Assembly: GCA_963582345.1 (NCBI GenBank)
Contig: CAUZSN010000029.1
Span: 1-27,506 of the forward strand
Direction: 5' to 3'
Source: CAUZSN01 sp963582345
Lineage (GTDB): Bacteria > Planctomycetota > Planctomycetia > Planctomycetales > Planctomycetaceae
Length of the DNA stretch: 27,506 nucleotides
Below are positions 1-8,758 of the stretch, piece after piece. The first letter of the stretch is position 1. Each line of letters opens with the position of its first letter. A program made the position numbers and the translations under genes. A model generated the notes under the pieces. That model had not been told where the DNA came from. It saw only the letters and a list, made by a program, of their open reading frames with translations, and did not search any database.

Positions 1-204
1 TAAGACCAGACACTCCACGGAAAAACAAATATCACGCAATCGGAATACCTGATCCATCCTTCAATTCAGGCCTAATCAGACTAGGCGAGCCAGAGCGTCA
101 GCCCGGGGATATTCTAACCCTCACTCGACCTTACACACTGGTCGCAATAGAAGAGTCAATTGAGAAGTCACAGGGAATTGATGATTAACTCGAACTTCGA
201 TAAC

Positions 205-233
205 TTGACATCCCTATTTTTCACATCAATACT
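205..233 (+). promoter_or_regulatory. Candidate sigma-70 promoter for the SDR gene
   Basis: A perfect -35 box TTGACA (205-210) is followed by a 17-base spacer and AATACT (228-233), which matches four of six bases of the -10 consensus. Transcription would start near 240, leaving a very short leader before the ribosome binding site TAGGAG (241-246) and the ATG at 256. The call rests on sequence match only. The rest of 1-204 shows no gene that I can support. Confidence 0.5.
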
Positions 234-255
234 CGAAATTTAGGAGTTGGCGACT

Positions 256-1017
256 ATGACGGAAGCGGATTTTTCCGGAAAGACGATATTGGTGACGGGT
301 GGCTCACGGGGGATTGGCCGGGCGGCGGCGGTCAGATTGGGCAATGAAGGAGCACGCGTAGCAGTGAATTTTGTGGCGAACCAAGACGCCGCAACGGTCG
401 CCGTGAGCGACATTGAAGCCAGCGGTGGAACCGCGGTCGCAATTCGTGGGGATGTATCGAGTCCGGACGAAGCGCAACAGATCGTCGAGCAAACACGTAA
501 AGCCTTTGGCCCAATCGACTGCCTAGTCCACTCGGCTGGTATCAGCATCGCCGAACCAGCTTCGCAGGTGACTTGGAAGACATGGAAAAAGACGATGGAC
601 GTCAACCTCGACGGCACGTTCAATATGGTTTATGCCGTCAAGGATGAAATGATCGACCAGCAGTTTGGACGAATTGTGTTGCTGTCCTCCATTGCCGGTC
701 TGCGAAAACGTGAGAACCAGGTGCACTATTCAGCGTCGAAAGCTGCCGTGATTGCTCTGGCACGATGTTGCGCCCAAGCCTGGGCTAAGCACAATATTCG
801 CATTAACTGCATCTGTCCGGGGTTGATTGATACCGCAATGGCTCGGGCTTTGTCGCCAGAGGCTCAGCGATATGTCATAGAGACTACACCGATGAAACGG
901 TTGGGCAGGCCAGAAGAAATCGCAGCGCTAATCCGGTTCCTGTTGAGTGAAGAATCGAGTTACATGACCGGGCAAACGGTTGTGGCTAGCGGCGGTCGGG
1001 TCATGCTCCCCGGTTAG
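256..1017 (+). CDS. Short-chain dehydrogenase/reductase, FabG-like 3-oxoacyl-ACP reductase
   Basis: This is a 253-residue classical SDR, a cytosolic NAD(P)H-dependent oxidoreductase. It has the cofactor motif TGGSRGIG (residues 15-22), the structural Asn in VNLDGTF (about 117), and the catalytic Ser in LLSSIAG (about 145), with Tyr158 and Lys162 in YSASK. The PG motif in ICPGLIDT and the C-terminal GQTVVASGG fit the FabG group. The usual NNAG is replaced by HSAG (93-96). ATG 256 is chosen because TAGGAG ends nine bases before it; a TTG at 247 is in frame but overlaps that spacing. An ACP gene 1 kb downstream on the same strand favours a beta-ketoacyl-ACP substrate, but SDR specificity cannot be read from sequence, so another alcohol or ketone substrate is possible. 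Confidence 0.85.
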   Translation: MTEADFSGKTILVTGGSRGIGRAAAVRLGNEGARVAVNFVANQDAATVAVSDIEASGGTAVAIRGDVSSPDEAQQIVEQTRKAFGPIDCLVHSAGISIAEPASQVTWKTWKKTMDVNLDGTFNMVYAVKDEMIDQQFGRIVLLSSIAGLRKRENQVHYSASKAAVIALARCCAQAWAKHNIRINCICPGLIDTAMARALSPEAQRYVIETTPMKRLGRPEEIAALIRFLLSEESSYMTGQTVVASGGRVMLPG

Positions 1018-1149
1018 GGCATACTGCTAGCTCCCAATTCACTGTCACGGCCAAAAGTCAGTCATGGCAATTCACTTTATTACACCACAGGGATCGTATT
1101 TGAACCACTCGACAGACTTTTGCAGATTTCGGTTTCGAAGGAGACGTCA

Positions 1150-1545
1150 ATGAGCCTTGAAGATCGCCGAGAGCGTGGCACGCAACTACTCCAGAAAATG
1201 CTTGGGGCCGAACAGGCTGAGCAGACATTACAACATTGGAAACAGATCTGTCCAGAATTTGGAGACTATGTCGTCGAATTCCTATCGGGCGAGATCTGGA
1301 GTCGGCCGCAACTTGATCGCAGAATTAAGAGTCTGGTGACCATTGCCACGCTGGCTGGCCTAGGTCGAACGCGGGCACTCGACTTGCACATCCGTATGGC
1401 AACCCGTAACGGAGCTACCAGACAAGACATTACCGAGACGCTTTTACACATCGCGCCCTACGCAGGCTTTCCCGCCAGCTGGGAGGCCCTGGCTCAAGTC
1501 GACATGGTGTTCAGCGAGTCGGATTCGACGTCTTCAGCCGAATGA
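1150..1545 (+). CDS. Carboxymuconolactone decarboxylase family protein (PcaC-like)
   Basis: A 131-residue, all-helical protein of the AhpD/CMD superfamily. The core from SRPQLDRR (51-58) through LVTIATLAGLGRT and LHIRMATRNGATR to LLHIAPYAGFPASWEAL follows 4-carboxymuconolactone decarboxylase (PcaC) closely, including the HIR and YAGFP stretches. It lacks the CxxC of AhpD peroxidase partners, so a thiol redox role is unlikely. ATG 1150 is chosen because AAGGAG (1138-1143) sits six bases upstream; an in-frame TTG at 1120 has no such signal. No other protocatechuate-pathway gene is visible here. It lies between a ketoreductase and an ACP, so its real substrate may be something other than carboxymuconolactone. 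The family is secure; the reaction is not. Confidence 0.85.
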   Translation: MSLEDRRERGTQLLQKMLGAEQAEQTLQHWKQICPEFGDYVVEFLSGEIWSRPQLDRRIKSLVTIATLAGLGRTRALDLHIRMATRNGATRQDITETLLHIAPYAGFPASWEALAQVDMVFSESDSTSSAE

Positions 1546-1833
1546 ATAATAAATAAGACTGCTGGTAACCACGGGACGACATGGTACGTTTCTTGTCACT
1601 ATTTGTGAAAGTTTTCAGTAATTGCTTGACAAAACGACCAAAGGGTCTCAGTATTGCTTAACTGATTGAGGCCTCATGAGCTCCTTTAAAGTCCTACCAC
1701 GTTGCTCTCCATCGCTACTGACTACTTTCGATCTGACGTCCTTCCGTAACGACCTGCTGACCTGCAAGCAGAGTTCATTCACGTTTCACGCCTTTAGAAT
1801 GTACGATTCCTAAAGACGAATCTTGACTCCGGC

Positions 1834-1857
1834 TGATCGTTCGCTACGAAGCGATCA
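1834..1857 (+). promoter_or_regulatory. Hairpin 1 in the presumed ACP leader
   Basis: TGATCGTTCG (1834-1843) pairs with CGAA (1847-1850) and CGATCA (1852-1857), giving ten base pairs with G1851 bulged and a three-base loop CTA. It is followed by AT-rich sequence. It lies about 135 bases before the ACP start codon. Taken alone, such a hairpin can occur by chance; its interest lies in the second hairpin 34 bases further on. Confidence 0.35.
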
Positions 1858-1891
1858 AATAATAACTGATATAGCGTAAACAAGAGTGGGT

Positions 1892-1927
1892 TCTGCAACC
1901 GATTGTCTCGCCGGATCGCGTTGCAGA
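1892..1927 (+). promoter_or_regulatory. Hairpin 2 with T run in the presumed ACP leader
   Basis: TCTGCAACCGAT (1892-1903) pairs with ATCG (1915-1918) and GTTGCAGA (1920-1927), giving twelve base pairs with C1919 bulged and an 11-base loop. TTTT (1928-1931) follows directly, so the element resembles a weak intrinsic terminator or attenuator placed 65 bases before the ACP start. The pairing is seen in the sequence; a regulatory role is inferred. Confidence 0.4.
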
Positions 1928-1992
1928 TTTTAGCTGGGCACGGCGAGCACGGCAGTCAAGATTGACCGCCTCGAAATTGAGGAGAAGAACTG

Positions 1993-2385
1993 ATGACGAC
2001 TGATGAGATCTTTACCAGAGTCCAGGAAACTCTGGTCGATGCATTGGGTGTCGACGAAGATGAAGTTACTCCGGAAGCGGCGTTGGTCGCTGATTTAGGT
2101 GCCGAATCAATCGACTTTTTGGACATCATCTTCCGCCTGGAAAAGAATTTCGACATCAAGATCATCAAAGGCGAATTGTTTCCCGAGAACCTAACGTCAG
2201 CCGATCCCGATTTCGTCGATGACGGCACGGTCACCCAGCAGGGAATCGTAACGTTGCGCGAAAAGTTACCTTTTGCCGACATTGATCAGTTTGCCGAAGA
2301 TCCCAAAGTTAGCCGCATACCGGATTTGTTTACCGTACAAATGCTGGTCAACTTTCTGGATGTGAAATTGGGTGCTGCGGTGTAG
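1993..2385 (+). CDS. Extended acyl carrier protein
   Basis: A 130-residue ACP, against about 80 in ordinary ACPs. The N-terminal half is canonical: helix I, then ADLGAESIDFLDIIFRLE with Ser39 as the phosphopantetheine site, and KNFDIKI at the end of helix II. About 45 residues rich in Asp and Phe (about 58-103) are then inserted before a C-terminal helix IPDLFTVQMLVNFLD that corresponds to the normal helix III-IV region. A strong ribosome binding site GAGGAGA lies just before ATG 1993. It carries acyl chains in the cytosol for fatty-acid or polyketide-type synthesis. The enlarged form suggests a dedicated pathway rather than the housekeeping AcpP. The upstream FabG-like reductase is a plausible partner; no ketosynthase or dehydratase is present in the window. 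Confidence 0.9.
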   Translation: MTTDEIFTRVQETLVDALGVDEDEVTPEAALVADLGAESIDFLDIIFRLEKNFDIKIIKGELFPENLTSADPDFVDDGTVTQQGIVTLREKLPFADIDQFAEDPKVSRIPDLFTVQMLVNFLDVKLGAAV

Positions 2386-2396
2386 CCAGAATGCTG

Positions 2397-2463
2397 TAGA
2401 AGTGTCGCCCGACCTGATAGGCCTTGCTGCTATCCGAGTCATGCAGGTCACTGCACACTTCTA
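2397..2463 (+). other. Nested inverted repeat, possible structured RNA, after the ACP gene
   Basis: TAGAAGTGT (2397-2405) is the exact reverse complement of ACACTTCTA (2455-2463). Inside it, GACCTG (2411-2416) pairs with CAGGTC (2444-2449), separated from the outer stem by five unpaired bases on each side. A small ATAG/CTAT stem (2417-2420 with 2430-2433) can cap it. No T run follows, so it is not a standard terminator. It starts 12 bases after the ACP stop codon. It could be a 3' UTR structure or a small RNA; no known family is recognised. Confidence 0.35.
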
Positions 2464-2575
2464 AGGAAGGGCTTTGTCCTCGTATTACCAGGCACGAACA
2501 CGAGAAATGGCGAAGTTTGATTGTAGGACGGTCAAAAACGACATTGTTACACGTCAAAATAATTTGTGACTCGCA

Positions 2576-3075
2576 ATGCAAATAATCAAAATTGTCATCT
2601 TGATTTCGTTTGCGAATGTCACCGTGTGGTCTGCCAGCTGCGCCGAAGTGAGTAAAGACCGCTCCGGCGCTGTGATTTCAGCAGCAACCAACGCGGATGA
2701 CAGGGTCAGCGATGGAGCTGAAGCTGGTTTAACAACCAGTCTGAACCGGCCGATCGGCGAGACCGACAGCAACGATCTCGGCGATCTCATTGAAGACTCT
2801 CGACTTCGAAGACCCACCAATGTCGCGGCACAGGAAACACTGAAGGACACATTGAGCAAAGTACTAACAACGCTAACGTATCGCGAACGCGAGATATTGA
2901 ACCTTTGGTACGGCCTGGGTGATGGTTTTCGTATACGCTGGAGCAAGTCGACGTAATTCTTCGAGTCATTCGTGAACGTGTGTGTCAGATCGAAACCAGA
3001 GCCTTCAACAAACTCCAAGATCCGCGCCGCCGCCGCCGCTTGGAGGGATTCTTGAAAAGTCGCACTGTGAGCTAG
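2576..3075 (+). pseudogene. Decayed sigma-70 family factor, C-terminal remnant
   Basis: From about 2726 the first frame reads SLNRPIGETDSNDLGDLIED, then LTYREREILNLWYGLGDGF, which match the end of region 3 and region 4.1 of RpoD-type factors. At about 2926-2931 the frame breaks: the YTLEQV continuation lies in another frame and runs through RERVCQIETRAFNKLQDP to FLKSRTVS and TAG at 3073-3075. One missing T in the TTTT run (2926-2929) would restore one frame. The helix-turn-helix has lost typical residues (EEVG to EQVD, TRERVRQIE to IRERVCQIE), and regions 1 and 2 and most of 3 are absent. The in-frame ATG at 2576 would start a hydrophobic stretch with no sigma similarity and no ribosome binding site. 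I therefore call it a non-functional fragment. Confidence 0.75.
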
Positions 3076-3415
3076 CGCCGACTTCTCTGAGGTCCTGAAC
3101 CGAAGGCAGCACTTCCTAACTACCGTCAGCTTGCATGGGCTATTCATAAATGTGTAAGCCAGATCAAGCAAACGCTGCCCGTGCTGGAGCTTCGGTCACT
3201 AAACGACGGTCAAACCGCGAACAGTGTGTGAACTCCACACGACGCGTTTGCGATGTTCCACGATCTCGATACGACCTATGTGAAGACTCCGGGCTCGTGG
3301 TAGCTGAACTTGTGAGACTTCGCTCCTGAATCCCCACGTGTTCTACTACAAGTGCTCAAAGGCACTCCAAATGCCATTTGGAGTGTAGTCCCGGCGGGCT
3401 GTGATAACCTCGCTA
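3076..3415. other. Intergenic region, mostly featureless
   Basis: Between the sigma remnant and the convergent dehydrogenase gene I see no coding signal on either strand. The only clear structure is the palindrome at 3363-3385, listed separately. Confidence 0.5.
3363..3385 (-). terminator. Perfect 11-base inverted repeat after the dehydrogenase gene
   Basis: CACTCCAAATG (3363-3373) and CATTTGGAGTG (3375-3385) are exact reverse complements around one base, folding as a ten-pair stem with loop GCC. It begins 30 bases past the stop of the minus-strand dehydrogenase, where a terminator is expected. A proper T run is missing (CCTTTGAG follows on the minus strand), so a transcript-end stabiliser or a protein-binding palindrome is an alternative. 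Confidence 0.4.
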
Positions 3416-4366
3416 CTATTCCACGTCGAGCAACACTTTCAGAACCGTACTTGCCTGAGCTTGCTCTAAGGCCTCGCTTGCTTTGTCGAGCGGAAATATT
3501 GATGAGATGAGCGGCAGGACATCGATCTGTTTCGATCTCAAGGCATCTAATGCTGGCCGAAAAGGGCCGCATCGCGACCCGACCAATGTGATCTCATCGA
3601 TCACCAGTGATGTGAATGAAAGCGCCTGCTCGACAGCCACAGTCGTCTTCAAGATGATCTTTCCCCGCGGTTTGACAAGTTGAATCGCCGTAGGAAGTCC
3701 CGTCGGCGAGCCCGTGCAATCAACGACGATGTCGGCTGTATGAGTCAATTTGGCGTCAGTGAGTAAGACGGCTTTGATTCCCAATCGTTCCAGCAATGCA
3801 AGTTTTTCAGCGTGCTTGCCAACAACGCTTACATGACAACCATGTCGCTTAATGACTTGTGCGCACAGATTACCCAGCCGACCGTCTCCCAACACGACCA
3901 CATGCTGGCTCATGTCGAGCGGTACTTGCACTGGAATTTGATGAGCCGCTGCAAGGGGTTCAGTAAAAACGGCCTCGTTCGTTGAAACCTCATCCGGCAC
4001 ACGATGCAGGTTTTGGGAGGGAACAGCAATGTAATCGGCAAACGCTCCGTCATGATTCATGATGCCGAGCACACGGCGTTCTGGACAGTGATTCGGAAAC
4101 CCAGCTCGACAAAGACTACACTTCCAGCAACTACAGTTGATCTCACCGACAACCCGTTCGTCTTTGAGCGGTCCGCTTTGGGCAACACCGACAAATTCGT
4201 GCCCCAACACCCCGTGAAATCCCATGTAACCCTGAATCAATTGCAAATCCGTTTCGCAAATCCCCACCCGCAAGACACGAACCAGTACCTCACCATTAAG
4301 CAGCTTCGGTTCCCGATAATCGGCTTCGAATGTAACGCCATCCGAACCAAGTACGACCGCACGCAT
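3416..4366 (-). CDS. Zinc-dependent medium-chain dehydrogenase (MDR family)
   Basis: A 316-residue cytosolic alcohol or polyol dehydrogenase-like enzyme. Catalytic-zinc ligands are visible as Cys37 in GICETD, His56-Glu57 in LGHEFVG, and Glu136 in FTEPLAA. The structural zinc site is complete: Cys80, Cys83, Cys86 and Cys94, spaced x2-x2-x7. The Rossmann motif is VLGDGRLGNL (158-167), and a DCTGSP motif follows in the cofactor domain. At 316 residues it is shorter than the usual 340-380, through short loops rather than truncation. It lies 133 bases downstream of a second MDR gene on the same strand, so co-transcription is possible. The substrate cannot be deduced; sugar-alcohol or alcohol oxidation with NAD(P) is the family expectation. 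Confidence 0.85.
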   Translation of the reverse strand: MRAVVLGSDGVTFEADYREPKLLNGEVLVRVLRVGICETDLQLIQGYMGFHGVLGHEFVGVAQSGPLKDERVVGEINCSCWKCSLCRAGFPNHCPERRVLGIMNHDGAFADYIAVPSQNLHRVPDEVSTNEAVFTEPLAAAHQIPVQVPLDMSQHVVVLGDGRLGNLCAQVIKRHGCHVSVVGKHAEKLALLERLGIKAVLLTDAKLTHTADIVVDCTGSPTGLPTAIQLVKPRGKIILKTTVAVEQALSFTSLVIDEITLVGSRCGPFRPALDALRSKQIDVLPLISSIFPLDKASEALEQAQASTVLKVLLDVE

Positions 4367-4499
4367 GAGCTTTGTCTTCCCTCTAACAACCGGTTAAAAA
4401 CCGTTTGCAGCAACCTGATTCATCGGATTCCTTTGGAACCGAACCTGCATGAATGCAGTGACTACAAACTGTTTGCAACAGGCTCCTAACTGCTGACGC

Positions 4500-5624
4500 T
4501 CAACTCACTTCCCATGGCAGTAAAGCGGCTCGCTGCACGGCACCATTATCTTGATCTTGAAATGCCTGGTCGATTGCAACAATCGGATATTTGCACGATA
4601 GAATCTTGTGGAACGGATAGCGGTCACTTTGCATACTCAACAAGTTCAGCGCCTTCTGCAGACTTATCGGTTCATACCACATTAAGCCGAGAAATGTCTT
4701 TCCGCCGTGTACTAGCTTCGAGGGATCGATCTCGACTGTTTGTCCTTGGTTGATGTTGCCGATTTCGATGTAGGTGCCGCCCTGTGCCAGCATTTCGATG
4801 CCTTCCGGAACCACTGCGGAGGAACCAACCAATTCCATGACCGCGTCAGCTCCGAAGTCATCAGTAAGTGCTCTGACTCGGCGCACGCGATCATCTGAGG
4901 TCGGAAACTCATTTAAGTTGATGGTCACATCGGCTCCAAATTCCTCGGCCAATGCCAGCCGTGATTCCACTCCGTCGATGACAATAATCTGCGCAACGCC
5001 GCGCTCGCGAGCCACAGCAATCGCATTGATCCCTAAACCGCCCGCACCTTGGATCACCAGGTGGTCGCCGACGCCCACATTTCCCTTCTCCAATCCGTCG
5101 ATGACCTGTGAGAGCGCGCAGTTAGCTGCTCCCGCTAAGTCGTCGGGGACATTGTCTGGAATCTTGAAGACTGCTTGTCCCGGACGCAGGTAGTAATACT
5201 GTCCGTACGCCGCATTAAAATGTGGATACTCGTTCGGCGGAAAGCGGTAGCGCAGTCCGTATTTACAGCGTGGTGTTGTCCCTCGCAGGCAACTGCGACA
5301 GCGGCCGCAGGGGTGAAAATACTGAAACACAATCCGATCGCCTACGTTCAGCGGCTGGCCACTCGAGTCACACGTGACGCCATCTCCCAGTTGCTCGACT
5401 ACACCTGCCATTTCGTGGCCGATTGACAGGCAATACGGTTCCGTCTGACCGCGTGACACGTCATAGGTACCTCGCCAAATGTGTAAATCGCTGCCGCAGA
5501 TATTGGCCAAAGTTAGTTTCGCCAGGATCGCGCCAGGCTCTGGCGTAGGAACAGGGAACTCGCGCAGCTCAAAAGGCCTGCGAACTCCAGTAAACACTGC
5601 AACAATGCCCGTATCATTCATCAT
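4500..5624 (-). CDS. Zinc-dependent alcohol dehydrogenase, MDR family
   Basis: A 374-residue full-length MDR enzyme. It has catalytic-zinc ligands Cys43 in NICGSDLH, His70-Glu71 in SIGHEMAG and Cys169 in AANCALSQ, and structural-zinc cysteines 106, 109, 112 and 120 (x2-x2-x7). The dinucleotide motif is GAGGLG (193-198), with IVIDG ending the second strand. An aromatic loop, AAYGQYYYLRPGQ (138-150), sits at the entrance to the active site. The start is one of two adjacent ATG codons (5624 or 5621); neither has a clear ribosome binding site. It is the first gene of a probable two-dehydrogenase unit. The two proteins are only distantly related, so they are more likely to act on different substrates than to be a recent duplication. 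Confidence 0.88.
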   Translation of the reverse strand: MMNDTGIVAVFTGVRRPFELREFPVPTPEPGAILAKLTLANICGSDLHIWRGTYDVSRGQTEPYCLSIGHEMAGVVEQLGDGVTCDSSGQPLNVGDRIVFQYFHPCGRCRSCLRGTTPRCKYGLRYRFPPNEYPHFNAAYGQYYYLRPGQAVFKIPDNVPDDLAGAANCALSQVIDGLEKGNVGVGDHLVIQGAGGLGINAIAVARERGVAQIIVIDGVESRLALAEEFGADVTINLNEFPTSDDRVRRVRALTDDFGADAVMELVGSSAVVPEGIEMLAQGGTYIEIGNINQGQTVEIDPSKLVHGGKTFLGLMWYEPISLQKALNLLSMQSDRYPFHKILSCKYPIVAIDQAFQDQDNGAVQRAALLPWEVS

Positions 5625-5841
5625 GGTCGCGGAAAGTGTTAATGTAGATTACTGTTGCATAAAACAATGTTGAAGAAATATCCTGACCATGCAACAATCA
5701 CCGCGTGATAGATAGCGTGGCCATTTTGAAATATCCGACTCAAACGTTTCTTCTGTGATGTTCCCAGAACTACGAACAAAGTTCTCAAAATGTCCATTAA
5801 CATACTAACCCAAACTCCGAATGCAATGAAGCGAATCAACA

Positions 5842-6228
5842 ATGCCACAAACTGAAACGAAATTACATCGCCAACTTCAGCACTCGCGGGAACAATTGGC
5901 TGCTTGGATCAAGGTCCTAGACAATCAGGGCGTCTCGCCGAGCAACCGGTCGCGCGATCCCAAGTGGAGAAATCTAAATTCGAACTGTCGAATGATTCAA
6001 GCTCGATTGCGTACCATTGCTCAAATCGCTGCTAGGGAACAGGAAGCTAGCCAACGCAAGGCGGAGAAAACTCGCAAAGCTGAGACTTCCGCTCCGAAGA
6101 GCGAAAAAGGCGAAGGCAAACCAAAAAAAACAAATTCAAAAAAACAACGCAAAGGAAAAGACGACAAGTCCAAAGAAATGACCGCAAAGAAAAAGACTGG
6201 CAAAAACTCCAAGGCCAAAAAAAAGTAG
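5842..6228 (+). CDS. Small protein with lysine-rich, histone H1-like tail
   Basis: 128 residues in two parts. Residues 1-66 look helical: a heptad-like LHRQLQHSREQLAAWIKVL, a conserved-looking RDPKWRNLNSNCRMIQARLR, then an Ala-rich segment. Residues 67-128 are almost wholly Lys, Ser, Ala, Thr, Gly and Glu, ending in AKKKTGKNSKAKKK, like the tails of bacterial histone H1-like proteins. I associate proteins with this head and tail with planctomycetes, but know no tested function. Binding of nucleic acid through the tail is inferred from charge. It starts at ATG 5842 without a clear ribosome binding site and is divergent from the dehydrogenase pair. A tRNA gene lies 91 bases downstream. Confidence 0.75.
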   Translation: MPQTETKLHRQLQHSREQLAAWIKVLDNQGVSPSNRSRDPKWRNLNSNCRMIQARLRTIAQIAAREQEASQRKAEKTRKAETSAPKSEKGEGKPKKTNSKKQRKGKDDKSKEMTAKKKTGKNSKAKKK

Positions 6229-6319
6229 TATGCTTAATTGCTGATTAATGAAGTGTCGCGAGCATCTTTCACCGATCCAACACTTTAGTGGAACCCAGTT
6301 TCTAAGGAAAGCCGTTTTG

Positions 6320-6775
<456 letters not shown>

Positions 6776-6780
6776 GAAAA

Positions 6781-7941
<1,161 letters not shown>

Positions 7942-8087
7942 CGATTTCTTCCTCAATGATTTAGATATTCTTCACGGGCCTAAGCGTATGAGATTACTGA
8001 ATTTTAGTCTCACGACCACAAGTGACCAACCGCAATTAATGATCTACACATTTCAGAGGACGGCAAGACCAAATCTGTCTTAATGTA

Positions 8088-8624
8088 TTGATTTTTCCTG
8101 TTCGCCTGAAGTCATTCGAGACAGATCGATCGCAGGAAATGGTGGACGAGTTGAACGAACGAACCGTGCGGACAAAGTCAGCTGCTGCGAAGTCGACCCA
8201 CGGAAGCGCAATTACACTTCATAACCCGCATTGGGTCGAGTATGAAGTTCAACATATTCTGCTAGCATATCCCAACTTGAACTTCTCGACACTGGTCATT
8301 CACCAAAACAACGACGGCGTTTTTCTGGACGGCGTTCTGGAAACTGACGTCGAAATACCAGACATGTGAAAATTGGCTCAACAAGTGGCTAAAGTCAAGC
8401 AAGTCTTGACTCACCTTGGTTATCCGCAAATCGCTGCGACTATCAGCCAAAGGGTAAGCAAATCGTCGGCGTGGATCAGACGACTTGTGCCCTATGACAC
8501 AAGAAGTGGTTTTGTCACGACTTCTGTAGCCGGCGGTTCAGACAACCCGTCAACTGACAACGCCGAATCCGGCCTTCGCGCAAAAGTTTGTTGTGATTAC
8601 ACTCTTTGGCTCTGTGTGGAATAA
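8088..8624 (+). pseudogene. BON-domain protein interrupted by an in-frame TGA
   Basis: The frame reads WVEYEVQHILLAYPNLNF, then VIHQNNDGVFLDGVLETDVE, meets TGA at 8367-8369, and continues in the same frame as KLAQQVAKVKQVLTHLGYP to TAA at 8622-8624. Together these follow the BON pattern: a helix, a beta strand, DGV.L.G.V, a helix, then a V.QV strand. BON domains bind membranes or ligands and occur in envelope and stress proteins. The stop falls before the second helix, so neither half holds the fold. Start candidates are TTG 8088 or ATG 8139, both with poor signals. After about residue 120 of the joined frame the sequence no longer resembles a known domain. Sense-codon loss by a single mutation is the simplest reading. 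Confidence 0.6.
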
Positions 8625-8758
8625 GGTTACGAGCGTTTGGCGTGGTTCTATGTTGGCAAGCCCGGAACCAAGTCACTCCAGACCACCTTCGAAAAAAACG
8701 TTGGATTATACTTCCACATTACACGAGCCCACCCGTTCGGTCTGCAAAGGATTGCCTA

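Larger units (their letters stand above)
1546..1992. other. Intergenic region before the ACP gene
   Basis: No gene can be supported in these 447 bases. A TTGACA box lies at 1626-1631, but no good -10 box follows at 16-18 bases. A 10-base palindrome TGAGGCCTCA is at 1667-1676. The last 160 bases carry two hairpins, listed separately, so a long structured leader for the ACP transcript is possible. Confidence 0.5.

Noticed and set aside
1626..1660. TTGACA at 1626 as the ACP promoter
   Set aside because: No reasonable -10 box at 16-18 bases; TATTGC appears only at a 20-base spacing.
5639..5848. Small hydrophobic minus-strand frame between the dehydrogenase and lysine-rich genes
   Set aside because: It fills the shared divergent promoter region, overlaps the next gene's start, lacks a ribosome binding site and resembles no family.
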